Below, piece after piece: positions 7,935 through 15,821 of a stretch of 19,091 bases of DNA. The first letter of the stretch is position 1. Every line of letters begins with the position of its first letter. This DNA is from Fusobacterium sp. GTDB lineage: Bacteria; Fusobacteriota; Fusobacteriia; Fusobacteriales; Fusobacteriaceae. Under the pieces are notes generated by a model. The model did not search any database, had not been told where the DNA came from, and was given only the letters and a program-made list of their open reading frames with translations. A program made the translations under genes and the position numbers. The stretch covers positions 1 through 19,091 of the forward strand of contig JAHHTB010000017.1 of assembly GCA_020024855.1 (NCBI GenBank). Direction: 5' to 3'.

Positions 7935-8534
7935 ATGTTTGAATATTTAAAAGGAGAGGTGGCTTATAAAAAGCCAGAATATTTAGCTCTTGATATAAAT
8001 GGTGTTGGTTATAAAATATATATTTCATTAAAGACTTATGATTTAGTGGAGGAAGGAGAGATTAAAAGATTATTTATTTATAATCACATAAAGGAAGATG
8101 ACTATAAATTAGTTGGCTTTTTAGATGCAAAAGAAAGAAATCTTTTTGAAATGCTTTTAAGTGTAAAAGGGATAGGTGTTTCTTTAGCTCTTGCTATCAT
8201 GTCAACTTTTGATGTTGAAATGATAAGAGGACTTGTATTACAAGAAGATTTTTTAACATTAAAGAAAGTTCCTAAACTTGGAGAGAAAAAAGCACAACAG
8301 ATAATATTAGATTTAAAAGATAAGTTGAAAAGACTTGATATTATATCTATGGAGAAAACAGATGATATTATTTATACAAGTGTTGAAGATGAGCTTATAA
8401 TGGCTCTTGAGGGGCTTGGATACAATAAAAAAGATATAGATAAGCTTATAGATAAAGAAGAAATAAAAAATTATAAAAATATTCAAGAGGCTATTAAGGG
8501 AACTTTAAAAAAAATACAAAATTCTAAAAATTAG
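7935..8534 (+). CDS. ruvA: Holliday junction branch migration protein RuvA
   Basis: DNA-binding subunit (199 residues) that holds the four-way junction while RuvB drives branch migration. An OB-fold N-terminus (MFEYLKGEVAYKKPEYLALD, about residues 1-62) is followed by two helix-hairpin-helix motifs: LSVKGIGVSLALAI (about 75) and LKKVPKLGEKKAQQIILDL (about 108). A flexible linker leads to the small C-terminal domain that contacts RuvB (ELIMALEGLGYNKKDIDKLI, about residues 154-173). GAAGGAGAG lies 7 bases before the ATG, only 12 bases after the uvrA stop, so the two are almost certainly cotranscribed. The usual ruvB partner does not follow; a PhoH-like gene does. Confidence 0.96.
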   Translation: MFEYLKGEVAYKKPEYLALDINGVGYKIYISLKTYDLVEEGEIKRLFIYNHIKEDDYKLVGFLDAKERNLFEMLLSVKGIGVSLALAIMSTFDVEMIRGLVLQEDFLTLKKVPKLGEKKAQQIILDLKDKLKRLDIISMEKTDDIIYTSVEDELIMALEGLGYNKKDIDKLIDKEEIKNYKNIQEAIKGTLKKIQNSKN

Positions 8535-8621
8535 AAGAAAATTAAGAATAAAAAGGAAAAAACATTTTTATTTAGAATAATATTATATCAGGAGAAGTCA
8601 AACAAGAAAGAGGTGGACTAT

Positions 8622-9926
8622 ATGAGAAAAATATTTGTACTGGATACTAATGTTCTTATTCATGACCCTTATTCTATTTATAACTTTAGAGGTAATGATA
8701 TTTATCTTCCTATTGAAGTTATAGAAGAAATTGATAAGTTGAAACAAAAACCAAATACAGCTATTCATGCTAGAATGGTTTCAAGAGTTCTTGAAGAAAT
8801 TAGAAAAAAGGGAAATATATCTGAAGGAATAGAACTTCCCAATGATATATTCTTTAAGGTTGAAAAAATAGGTGATCTTTCACTTTTACCAGAGGGACTA
8901 AAAAAAGAAGTAATTGATAATCATATAATTGCTGTTGTTATGGGAGTGAAAAAAAGAGAGCCAGATAGAAAGGTAATCTTTGTTACAAAAGATATAAACT
9001 TAAGAATAAAGGCAGATGCAGTAGGTGTTGAGGTGGAAGATTATTCAACAGATAAAGTTGTTTATGATGACCTTGATAAAGGATATATAGAGTTAGAAAT
9101 TTCTAAAGAAAATTTTGATAAATTTAATAAAAATGGAAAAATTGATATAAAAGAGTTAAACATAGAGTTTGAACCTACTCCAAATTTCTTTTTTATTTTT
9201 AAATGTGGGCAAGAGGAAACAGCAGGAAGAGTAATAGGAGATAAGGTAAAAAAATTCCTTAATGGAGATATAAATGCTTGGGGAGCAAGAGCAAGAAATC
9301 AAGAGCAAAGATTTGCTATGGAACTTTTAATGGATGATAACATTAAAGCAGTCTCTCTTGTGGGAAAAGCTGGAACAGGTAAAACACTTCTTGCAATAGC
9401 AGCAGGTCTTGAGCAGGTTGTGGAAAGAAAAAAATATTCAAAACTTTATATAGCTAGACCAATAATTCCTATGGGTAAAGATTTAGGATTTCTTCCTGGA
9501 AATGAGAAAGATAAATTAAGACCATGGATGCAACCTATATTTGATAATATAGAATTTTTAAGTGATGTTAAAGGGGATAAGGCTGGTGAAAAAGTTATAA
9601 CAGGTCTTGAAAGTATGGGACTTTTAAAAGTAGAAGCTCTGACTTATATAAGGGGAAGAAGTATGCCAAATGCTTTTATAGTAATTGATGAGGCTCAAAA
9701 CTTGACTCCTTTAGAAATAAAAACAATAATTACAAGGGTTGGTGAAAATACAAAAATTGTTTTCACAGGTGACCCGTATCAAATAGATAGTGCTTACCTT
9801 GATGCTAATACAAATGGTCTTACTTATATGGCAGACAAATTAAAAGATGAAAAAATAGCAGGACATATTACTCTTGTAAGAGGAGAACGTTCTCAACTTG
9901 CTGAAATAGCAGCCAAATTATTATAG
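8622..9926 (+). CDS. PhoH-family ATPase with N-terminal PIN domain
   Basis: Protein of about 434 residues with two modules. A PIN-type ribonuclease domain starts at once (FVLDTNVLIHDP, first acidic residue D8) and continues with EEIDKLK, DNHIIAVV and VTKDINLRIKADAVG. A PhoH ATPase domain follows, with Walker A VGKAGTGKT (about residue 246), Walker B FIVIDEAQNLTP (about 354) and the family end GERSQLAEIA. This arrangement matches Bacillus YlaK and PhoH2 proteins, for which RNA unwinding coupled to cleavage has been described. I chose ATG 8622 over the in-frame GTG 8613 because the AGAGGTGG ribosome binding site covers the GTG. It lies 87 bases after ruvA in the same direction, without a clear terminator between. 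It is the last gene before a shared terminator. Confidence 0.92.
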   Translation: MRKIFVLDTNVLIHDPYSIYNFRGNDIYLPIEVIEEIDKLKQKPNTAIHARMVSRVLEEIRKKGNISEGIELPNDIFFKVEKIGDLSLLPEGLKKEVIDNHIIAVVMGVKKREPDRKVIFVTKDINLRIKADAVGVEVEDYSTDKVVYDDLDKGYIELEISKENFDKFNKNGKIDIKELNIEFEPTPNFFFIFKCGQEETAGRVIGDKVKKFLNGDINAWGARARNQEQRFAMELLMDDNIKAVSLVGKAGTGKTLLAIAAGLEQVVERKKYSKLYIARPIIPMGKDLGFLPGNEKDKLRPWMQPIFDNIEFLSDVKGDKAGEKVITGLESMGLLKVEALTYIRGRSMPNAFIVIDEAQNLTPLEIKTIITRVGENTKIVFTGDPYQIDSAYLDANTNGLTYMADKLKDEKIAGHITLVRGERSQLAEIAAKLL

Positions 9927-9928
9927 TA

Positions 9929-9957
9929 AAAAAGCTCCAGAATTTCTGGAGCTTTTT
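9929..9957. terminator. Bidirectional terminator between the PhoH and DUF1846 genes
   Basis: AAAAAGCTCCAG (9929-9940) pairs perfectly with CTGGAGCTTTTT (9946-9957) around an AATTT loop. Because the arm starts with A-run and ends with T-run, it works for both converging transcripts. It lies directly between the two stop codons. Confidence 0.92.
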
Positions 9958-9960
9958 AAA

Positions 9961-11466
9961 TTAGTCATTATAGTAAAGATTTTCAGTTGGGAATACAGAA
10001 TCACATGTCATTTCCATTCCTAATTTTCTAACAAGTTGATCATCTGTTTTACCTAAAATTGAAGTTGAATGTGCTTGAACTCCTCTTAATTTTGAAAGGT
10101 TGTCAATAGCTCTTTTAGCTCTTTCATCTGTAACAGCACAGATACTTAAAGCAATAAGAACTTCTTCACAGTTAAGAGTTACACTTTTACTTCCAAAGTT
10201 TTTAGATTTTAAGTTCATTATAGGCTCAGCTATTTCTGGAGCAATAAGATGAACTTCATCAGCTATTCCTGCATGATATTTAATAGCATTAAGAATAGCA
10301 GAAGCAACAGCACACATAGTTTCAGAACCTTTTCCTGTAATCATAGTTCCATCTTCAAGTTCTATTGCAACAGCTGAATAAGACTCATTAGGATCTTCTG
10401 CTTTTAAATTTTCAAGACGTTTTCTAGCAGTAACAAGAACTTTCCTGTCAGTTTCTTTTAATTGTAATTCTTCCATAATAAGTCTTGCTCTTTGATAAGT
10501 ATCTTTATCAATATATCCTTTTTTATAATCACTTGCAGAGTTTAAGACTCTTCTAATAATTTCTTGTTTAGATGCCTCTCTTACAATTTCATCATCAACA
10601 ATTCCAAAACCTACTCTATTAACTCCCATGTCAGTTGGAGATTTATAAATAGATTCTTTTCCTGTAATTTTTTCAATTATTCTTTTTAAGACAGGGAATG
10701 CCTCAATATCTCTGTTATAGTTAACAGCTGTTTCACCATATGCTTCAAGATGGAAAGGATCTATCATATTTACATCTTTTAAATCAACAGTAGCAGCTTC
10801 ATAAGCTATATTTAAAGGATGTTTTAAAGGTACATTCCACACAGGGAAAGTTTCAAATTTTGAATATCCTGCAATTTTTCCTCTTTTATCTTCATGGTAT
10901 AATTGGCTAAGACAAGTAGCAAGTTTTCCACTTCCAGGTCCTGGAGCAGTGATAACAACGATAGGTTTTTTAGTTTCAATATATGGATTTCTTCCATATC
11001 CATCTTCACTTACTATTGTATCAACATCAGTAGGATATCCTTTTGTTGCTCTATGTTTATATACTTTAATTCCTCTACGTTCAAGTTTATTGATGAAAAC
11101 AGTAGTAGCTGGTTGATCATCAAATCTTGTGATGACAACACTATTAACTTCAAGTTCATAACTTCTTAAATCATCAATAAGTCTGAAAACATCCATATCA
11201 TAAGTGATACCAAAGTCTCCTCTGATTTTGTTTCTTTCAATATCTCCAGCATAAACACAAATAACAACTTCTACATTTTCTTTTAGTTTATGTAGTAACT
11301 TAATTTTTGCATTTTCATCAAAACCAGGTAGTACTCTTTTTGCATGAAGGTCATACAATAATTTTCCTCCAAATTCAAGATAAAGTTTATCAAAATTATT
11401 TACTCTTTCAAGAATATATTTTGATTGTTCTTCAAGATATTTGTTATGGTCAAATCCTATCTTCAT
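9961..11466 (-). CDS. UPF0371/DUF1846 family protein
   Basis: Cytoplasmic protein of 501 residues recognised from its N-terminus (KIGFDHNKYLEEQSKYILER) and overall length as UPF0371/DUF1846; its biochemical function is not established. Near residue 175 is APGPGSGKLATCLSQLYHE, which looks like a Walker A loop (GxxxxGK) but with Leu in place of Ser/Thr after the lysine. An acidic, helical middle and a C-terminal part with TGKGSETMCAVASAILNAIK follow. Two adjacent ATG codons are possible: AAGGAG lies 8 bases before 11466 and 5 bases before 11469. I prefer 11466 on spacing. It has its own transcription unit, converging on the PhoH gene. It lacks a signal peptide or membrane segments. Confidence 0.9.
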   Translation of the reverse strand: MKIGFDHNKYLEEQSKYILERVNNFDKLYLEFGGKLLYDLHAKRVLPGFDENAKIKLLHKLKENVEVVICVYAGDIERNKIRGDFGITYDMDVFRLIDDLRSYELEVNSVVITRFDDQPATTVFINKLERRGIKVYKHRATKGYPTDVDTIVSEDGYGRNPYIETKKPIVVITAPGPGSGKLATCLSQLYHEDKRGKIAGYSKFETFPVWNVPLKHPLNIAYEAATVDLKDVNMIDPFHLEAYGETAVNYNRDIEAFPVLKRIIEKITGKESIYKSPTDMGVNRVGFGIVDDEIVREASKQEIIRRVLNSASDYKKGYIDKDTYQRARLIMEELQLKETDRKVLVTARKRLENLKAEDPNESYSAVAIELEDGTMITGKGSETMCAVASAILNAIKYHAGIADEVHLIAPEIAEPIMNLKSKNFGSKSVTLNCEEVLIALSICAVTDERAKRAIDNLSKLRGVQAHSTSILGKTDDQLVRKLGMEMTCDSVFPTENLYYND

Positions 11467-11618
11467 CATCTTTTCTCCTTATATAAAAAACTGCGATCAC
11501 ATAAAAATAAATCCATTACATCTGAATATTTTATCATATATAATATATTTTTCCTAGAAATTTATATTTTTTTCTATATACATATTTTTTTGACTTTCAA
11601 AATTAAGGTATAAAAGAA

Positions 11619-11649
11619 AATAACCACAAGATATAATCTCATGGTTATT
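11619..11649 (-). terminator. Terminator of the decarboxylase-arginase gene
   Basis: On the minus strand AATAACCA and TGGTTATT (plus-strand positions 11642-11649 and 11619-11626) form an 8-base-pair stem, with a further AGAT/ATCT helix inside. It is followed by TTTTCTTTT. It begins 21 bases after the stop codon of the fusion gene. The stem is AT-rich, so strength is uncertain. Confidence 0.65.
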
Positions 11650-11669
11650 ATAAAAAATTTATTTTTTTA

Positions 11670-14021
11670 TTAATAAATAGGATTTAACATAAATTCTGTA
11701 AAATCTCTTACAAGAACAGCAGTTTTTTCATTTTTATCACGAACAGGGTTAAACTCTACTATATCAACAGATGTGATAAAGTAATTTTTGAATAAGAATT
11801 TGAATGTTTTGTAAATATCATCTTCATCAAATCCATTTTTAACAGGAGTACTTACTCCAGGAGCTGAAATTGGGTTCATAGAATCTATGTCAAAACTGAT
11901 ATGAATATTATCAACTTTTAAGTAATCATGAATTTCAGCAAGAACACTGTCTATTCCTTTACGAAGAACATCTTCATAGTGATAAACTTTTATTCCTAAT
12001 TTTTCAATAACATCTCTTTCTCTAACATCAATATCTCTTGTTCCTAAGATAACAACATTTTCAGGTTTTATTTTTGCTCCTTCAAAGAAACAATTTACCA
12101 TGTCCTCGTCTCCTTCTCCTTGTAAAAGAGCTAGAGGCATTCCATGAATATTTCCTGTAATTGTAGTTTCATTTGTATTCATGTCAGCATGAGCATCTAT
12201 CCAGATAACTCCAACTTCTTTAGTTTTTGCAACACCAGAAATTGTACCTAGAGCAATTGAATGGTCACCACCGATTGTAATTGGTCTATATCCATCTTCA
12301 ATAGCTTCATGAATTGATTTAGCAACTTTTTCACAAGTATGAAGGATAGTATTTTTATATTTCATATTTGGATGATTGAAGTCTTCTCTTTGTTTTTCAA
12401 TTTCAATAATTTCCATTTCATCAAATGTATCTGGGTAATTTTCAACAAGAACATCAACACCAAATTCAATACCTGATTTATCTGCTCCAAGATTTAATGG
12501 GACACCAAAAATTTTATTTTTCATTTTTTCTGTATAGATATACATAGCATCTTCATCTTCAATTACATTGATATATTCAAGAGTAGGATCTTCCATTCCT
12601 TGAAGATGAGTTTTAGTTTCTTTTAATTCATCTATATAATCTATAACTTCTTTACTAATTCTTTCTCCAGGAACAATGATAGGGATACCAGGTGGATAAG
12701 CCATAATCATTTCAGCACAAATTTTACCTTCACTCTCTTCAAAAAGAACTTTATTTGTATCTGAGTAGAAAGCTTCTCTAGGAACTAGAACAGGTTCTGG
12801 TATAGCTGGTATTCTAAGAGATTTAACTTTTTTAATTTCTTTTGTATCATAGAATCTTTTACTTATATCTTTTAATGCATTGATAAGTTTTAAAGCACTG
12901 TCAGGAGTATCTCCAATAGTTATAAGCCCTAAAACATTATAGAAATCAGAAAGTTCCATTTGAATATTATAATCATCAGTTAAGATTGTTTCAAGTTCAA
13001 AACCAGTAATTCCAAGTCCCTTTGCAGAAATAGTTATTTTTGTAGGATCAAAAGCAAATATTCCTTCTCTTCCAACAATTTCAGCTCCGAATGAGTGAAT
13101 TCCAGGAATTTTATTTATTTCAGATCTTAAATAGTTAGCAAGTTCTATTGTTCTTGTTAAAAGATCTCTTCCATGGATAGCCATCTGTCTTCTAGCACAA
13201 TCAAGTGATGCCATTAAAGGATAAGATGGAGAAGTTGTATGTAAAAGACTAAGTATTTGTTGAACTCTGTTTGCATCAACTCTATTTGAATTTATATGAA
13301 GAAGTGACATTTGAGTCATAGCCCCTAAAATTTTATGTGTACTTTGACAACATATATCAGCTCCAGCATCAACTGCAGATAATGGCAAATCTTCATGAAA
13401 ATGAAGATGTGGACCATGAGCTTCATCAACAATTAAAGGAATATCATAACTATGTACAATATTTGCTATTTTTTGAATATCTGTTGCCACTCCATAATAT
13501 GTAGGATTTATAATAAGTACAGCTTTAATATCTGAATGTTGTTCAAGCATTTTTTCAACTGTAGAAGGTCTTACTCCATGAGCAATTCCAAGTTCGTCAT
13601 CTATTTCTGGATTCATATATACAGGAACAGCTCCCGAAAGAATTATACCAGCAGAAACTGATTTATGAACATTTCTTGGTACAAGGATTTTTTCCCCAGA
13701 TTTTACAACTGATAGTATCATGGCTTGAATGGCTCCTGATGTTCCATTCACAGCGAAAAAGCTTTTTTTAACTCCATAAGCATCTGCTGCTAGTTCTTGA
13801 GCTTCCTTTATACAACTTTTTGGATGATGAAGTCCATCAACCATTTTAAATATAGTAACATCTATTTTAAATGGATTGGTTCCCATAAACTCCAAAAATT
13901 CTTCGTCCACTCCTTGTCCCTGTTTATGTCCTGGAACGTGAAAAGGAACTATGTTTCTTTTTACATACACATCTTTTAACACTGTAAAAAGTGGTGTTAA
14001 ATTTTGATTTAAAGTTGCCAT
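11670..14021 (-). CDS. Fusion of Orn/Lys/Arg decarboxylase (PLP) and arginase-like ureohydrolase
   Basis: One polypeptide of 783 residues. Residues 1 to about 490 form a fold-type I decarboxylase of the SpeA/YaaO type: PFHVPGHKQG (26-35), VDEAHGPH (198-205), the PLP lysine K230 in STHK, and YPPGIPIIVPGE (442-453). Residues about 503-783 form a complete ureohydrolase: GGDHS (H587), DAHAD (D609, H611, D613), SFDIDS (D711, D713) and VEFNP (E756), all the manganese and catalytic residues. The loop TGNIHGMP (N624, H626) is of arginase type; agmatinases lack it. I infer arginine to ornithine plus urea, then ornithine to putrescine. The alternative annotation, arginine decarboxylase plus agmatinase, gives the same end product. 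The start has GGAGG before ATG. The frame is intact across the junction, and no internal start signal was noticed. Confidence 0.88.
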   Translation of the reverse strand: MATLNQNLTPLFTVLKDVYVKRNIVPFHVPGHKQGQGVDEEFLEFMGTNPFKIDVTIFKMVDGLHHPKSCIKEAQELAADAYGVKKSFFAVNGTSGAIQAMILSVVKSGEKILVPRNVHKSVSAGIILSGAVPVYMNPEIDDELGIAHGVRPSTVEKMLEQHSDIKAVLIINPTYYGVATDIQKIANIVHSYDIPLIVDEAHGPHLHFHEDLPLSAVDAGADICCQSTHKILGAMTQMSLLHINSNRVDANRVQQILSLLHTTSPSYPLMASLDCARRQMAIHGRDLLTRTIELANYLRSEINKIPGIHSFGAEIVGREGIFAFDPTKITISAKGLGITGFELETILTDDYNIQMELSDFYNVLGLITIGDTPDSALKLINALKDISKRFYDTKEIKKVKSLRIPAIPEPVLVPREAFYSDTNKVLFEESEGKICAEMIMAYPPGIPIIVPGERISKEVIDYIDELKETKTHLQGMEDPTLEYINVIEDEDAMYIYTEKMKNKIFGVPLNLGADKSGIEFGVDVLVENYPDTFDEMEIIEIEKQREDFNHPNMKYKNTILHTCEKVAKSIHEAIEDGYRPITIGGDHSIALGTISGVAKTKEVGVIWIDAHADMNTNETTITGNIHGMPLALLQGEGDEDMVNCFFEGAKIKPENVVILGTRDIDVRERDVIEKLGIKVYHYEDVLRKGIDSVLAEIHDYLKVDNIHISFDIDSMNPISAPGVSTPVKNGFDEDDIYKTFKFLFKNYFITSVDIVEFNPVRDKNEKTAVLVRDFTEFMLNPIY

Positions 14022-14040
14022 TCTTACCTCCTTAATTATA

Positions 14041-14055
14041 TTGATAAATTATCAA
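14041..14055. promoter_or_regulatory. Candidate operator palindrome
   Basis: TTGATAA-A-TTATCAA is a perfect 15-base palindrome with one central base. It lies in the predicted 5' leader of the minus-strand fusion gene and just upstream of the plus-strand -10 box, where it would occupy the -35 position. It resembles an FNR site but has a 5-base rather than 4-base spacer between TTGAT and ATCAA. The binding protein is unknown. Confidence 0.5.
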
Positions 14056-14068
14056 GTTTTTTTATTTA

Positions 14069-14077
14069 TGTTATAAT
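14069..14077 (+). promoter_or_regulatory. Extended -10 promoter of the DJ-1/PfpI gene
   Basis: TGTTATAAT is a consensus extended -10 (TG, one base, TATAAT at 14072-14077). There is no good -35, as expected for an extended -10 promoter. Transcription would start near 14084, about 66 bases before the TTG start codon. Confidence 0.5.
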
Positions 14078-14090
14078 ACAAATGCAAATT

Positions 14091-14119
14091 ATTGTAGGGC
14101 TTTTTTTTTATTTAGTCAA
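14091..14119 (-). promoter_or_regulatory. Promoter of the decarboxylase-arginase gene
   Basis: On the minus strand TTGACT (14119-14114) and TACAAT (14096-14091) are 17 bases apart, each one base from consensus. The transcript would start near 14084 and have a leader of about 62 bases that contains the 14041-14055 palindrome. It faces the plus-strand promoter at 14069-14077. Confidence 0.65.
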
Positions 14120-14149
14120 CCTTTATTTTTTATAGAAAGGAGTATTTTT

Positions 14150-14761
14150 TTGAAAAAATTTTTATTATTTATTTCAAATGGGGCAGAAATATTAGAAATT
14201 TCGCCATTTATAGATATATTTGGTTGGAATAAAATTGTGGGAGATAAAAAAGAAAAAATTGACATTGTAACAATATCATACGAAAATTTTGTAAATACTA
14301 CGTGGAATTTAACCTTAAAAACTGAATTAAAATTTGATGAAAAAATTTTGTATGAAAATGAATATGATGGAATAATTGTTCCAGGTGGATTTGGAAATGC
14401 AGGATATTTTAGAGATGTAAAGGAAGAAAGTTTTCAAAAATTAGTTAAAAAATTTGATGAAAAGAAAAAACTAATAATAGGAATATGTACAGGAGCAATA
14501 GCTTTAGGAGAAGCAGGAATATTAAAAGGAAAAAGAGCAACGACATATTTTCTTGATAATAAAAGATACTTTAATCAACTTGAAAAATATGGTGCAATAT
14601 CAGTTATGGAAACCATAGTTCAAGATGAAAATATTTTTACAACAGCTAATCCAGAATCAGCTCTTATTATGGGTTTTAAACTTTTAGAGAAAATTACATC
14701 TAAAGAAAATATGGAAAAAGTTGCTTTTAATATGGGATATTTGTATCTTGTTAAAAAATAG
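14150..14761 (+). CDS. DJ-1/PfpI family protein
   Basis: Protein of 203 residues with the flavodoxin-like DJ-1/PfpI fold. The nucleophile elbow is IGICTGAIALGEAG with C113. An N-terminal acidic motif SNGAEILEIS supplies the usual glutamate next to the cysteine, and DGIIVPGGFGNAGYF (73-87) is the typical glycine-rich loop. Family members include deglycase-like, chaperone, protease and isonitrile hydratase proteins, so the reaction cannot be named. The start is TTG at 14150, placed by GAAAGGAG at 14135-14142, 7 bases before it; the next residues are MKKFLLFISNG. It is divergent from the decarboxylase-arginase gene. No terminator is visible before slyD, 89 bases downstream. Confidence 0.88.
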   Translation: MKKFLLFISNGAEILEISPFIDIFGWNKIVGDKKEKIDIVTISYENFVNTTWNLTLKTELKFDEKILYENEYDGIIVPGGFGNAGYFRDVKEESFQKLVKKFDEKKKLIIGICTGAIALGEAGILKGKRATTYFLDNKRYFNQLEKYGAISVMETIVQDENIFTTANPESALIMGFKLLEKITSKENMEKVAFNMGYLYLVKK

Positions 14762-14782
14762 AAAACAAATATTAAATAAATA

Positions 14783-14811
14783 GTGAAATTTAGCAAAATA
14801 TATGTTATGCT
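14783..14811 (+). promoter_or_regulatory. Possible promoter of slyD-rpiB-HIT
   Basis: A weak -35 (GTGAAA, 14783-14788) and a TG-extended -10 TATGCT (14806-14811) are 17 bases apart, with a start near 14818, 33 bases before slyD. The absence of a terminator after the DJ-1/PfpI gene means read-through is also likely. Confidence 0.35.
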
Positions 14812-14850
14812 TTAAATGTAAAACTATAAATTTTTTAAGAGGTGAAAAAT

Positions 14851-15330
14851 ATGAAAATAGAAGAAGGAAAAGTAGTAACACTTGAATTTAGAGTTTATGA
14901 CAACAAAACAAATGAACTATTAGAAGATACTAAAGAAGTGGGACCTTTCTTTTACATCCATGGATTTGGATATTTTGTTCCAAAAGTTGAAGAAGAATTA
15001 GAAGGAAAAGAAGCTGGATATAAAACAAAAATAGCTCTTACTGCTGAAGAAGGGTATGGAGAATATGACGAAGATCTAGTTATGGAAATGGATAGAAAAG
15101 ATTTTGTTGAGTTTGAAGATATTTATGAAGGATTAGACTTTATAGCTGATCTTGAAGATGGTTCAGAGCAATCTTTTGTTATCACTAATATAGAAGATGA
15201 TGTTGTAACTGCTGATGGAAATCATCCATTTGCAGGTAAAGATGTAAGATTTGAAATAGAAGTTACTGGAGTAAGAGAAGCTACAGAAAAAGAAATTGAA
15301 GCAGGAGAACCTTTATTCCAAGGATTCTAA
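14851..15330 (+). CDS. slyD: FKBP-type peptidyl-prolyl isomerase, SlyD-like
   Basis: Folding helper of 159 residues that isomerises X-Pro bonds and acts as a chaperone in the cytoplasm. The FKBP part is split in the SlyD manner: GKVVTLEFRVYDNKTNELLE and PFFYIHGFGYFVPKVEEELE at the front, then the inserted chaperone flap (about residues 70-125), with GNHPFAGKDVRFEIEVTGVR returning to the FKBP core. It is strongly acidic. The His/Cys-rich metal-binding tail of Escherichia coli SlyD is absent; the protein ends GEPLFQGF. I chose ATG 14851 because AAGAGGTG at 14837-14844 is the ribosome binding site and overlaps an alternative GTG. It is followed by rpiB after 30 bases, suggesting an operon. Confidence 0.9.
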   Translation: MKIEEGKVVTLEFRVYDNKTNELLEDTKEVGPFFYIHGFGYFVPKVEEELEGKEAGYKTKIALTAEEGYGEYDEDLVMEMDRKDFVEFEDIYEGLDFIADLEDGSEQSFVITNIEDDVVTADGNHPFAGKDVRFEIEVTGVREATEKEIEAGEPLFQGF

Positions 15331-15360
15331 TAAATTAATAATAAATTTAAGGAGAGAAAA

Positions 15361-15789
15361 ATGAAATTAGCTTTAGGTTGTGACCATGGTGGTTATGAAT
15401 TAAAAGAGAAAGTAAAAAAACATCTTATTGAAAAAGGACATGAAGTTTTAGATTTAGGTTGCTATTCAACAGAATCTGTAAACTATCCAGTATATGGAAA
15501 AGCAGTAGGACATGCTGTTATAAATAAAGAAGCAGATCTTGGAATAGTTATTTGTGGAACAGGAATAGGAATTTCTATTGCTGCAAATAAAGTTAAAGGT
15601 GTAAGAGCTGCTCTTTGTATGAATACAACTATGGCAAGACTTACTAAAGAACATAATAATGCTAATGTTCTTGCTATGGGTGCAAGAATGATAGGAGATG
15701 TACTCGCTCTTGAAATAGTAGATGAGTTTTTAACTGCAGAGTTTCAAGGTGGAAGACATATTGAAAGAATAAATATGCTTGAAGACTAA
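15361..15789 (+). CDS. rpiB: Ribose-5-phosphate isomerase B
   Basis: Enzyme of 142 residues that interconverts ribose 5-phosphate and ribulose 5-phosphate in the non-oxidative pentose phosphate pathway. The RpiB/LacAB family features are clear: CDHGGYELK at the N-terminus (D8, H9), the catalytic C65 in ICGTGIGISIAANK, KEHNNANVLAMGAR with H98, and the closing FQGGRHIERI. A sugar-phosphate isomerase of the related allose or galactose 6-phosphate type is possible, but no sugar operon surrounds it. AAGGAGAG lies upstream of the ATG. The gene sits 30 bases after slyD and 32 bases before the HIT gene, in one apparent operon. Confidence 0.95.
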   Translation: MKLALGCDHGGYELKEKVKKHLIEKGHEVLDLGCYSTESVNYPVYGKAVGHAVINKEADLGIVICGTGIGISIAANKVKGVRAALCMNTTMARLTKEHNNANVLAMGARMIGDVLALEIVDEFLTAEFQGGRHIERINMLED

Positions 15790-15821
15790 GTTTAAAATTT
15801 TATAAATTTGGAGGTATTTAA

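Noticed and set aside
11425..11613. 62-residue plus-strand frame upstream of the DUF1846 gene
   Set aside because: It overlaps the DUF1846 N-terminus in antisense, is low-complexity Phe/Ile/Tyr-rich and has no ribosome binding site.
14041..14055. FNR/CRP-type site TTGAT-N4-ATCAA
   Set aside because: The spacer is five bases, not four, so it does not match the consensus; it is kept only as a palindrome of unknown binder.
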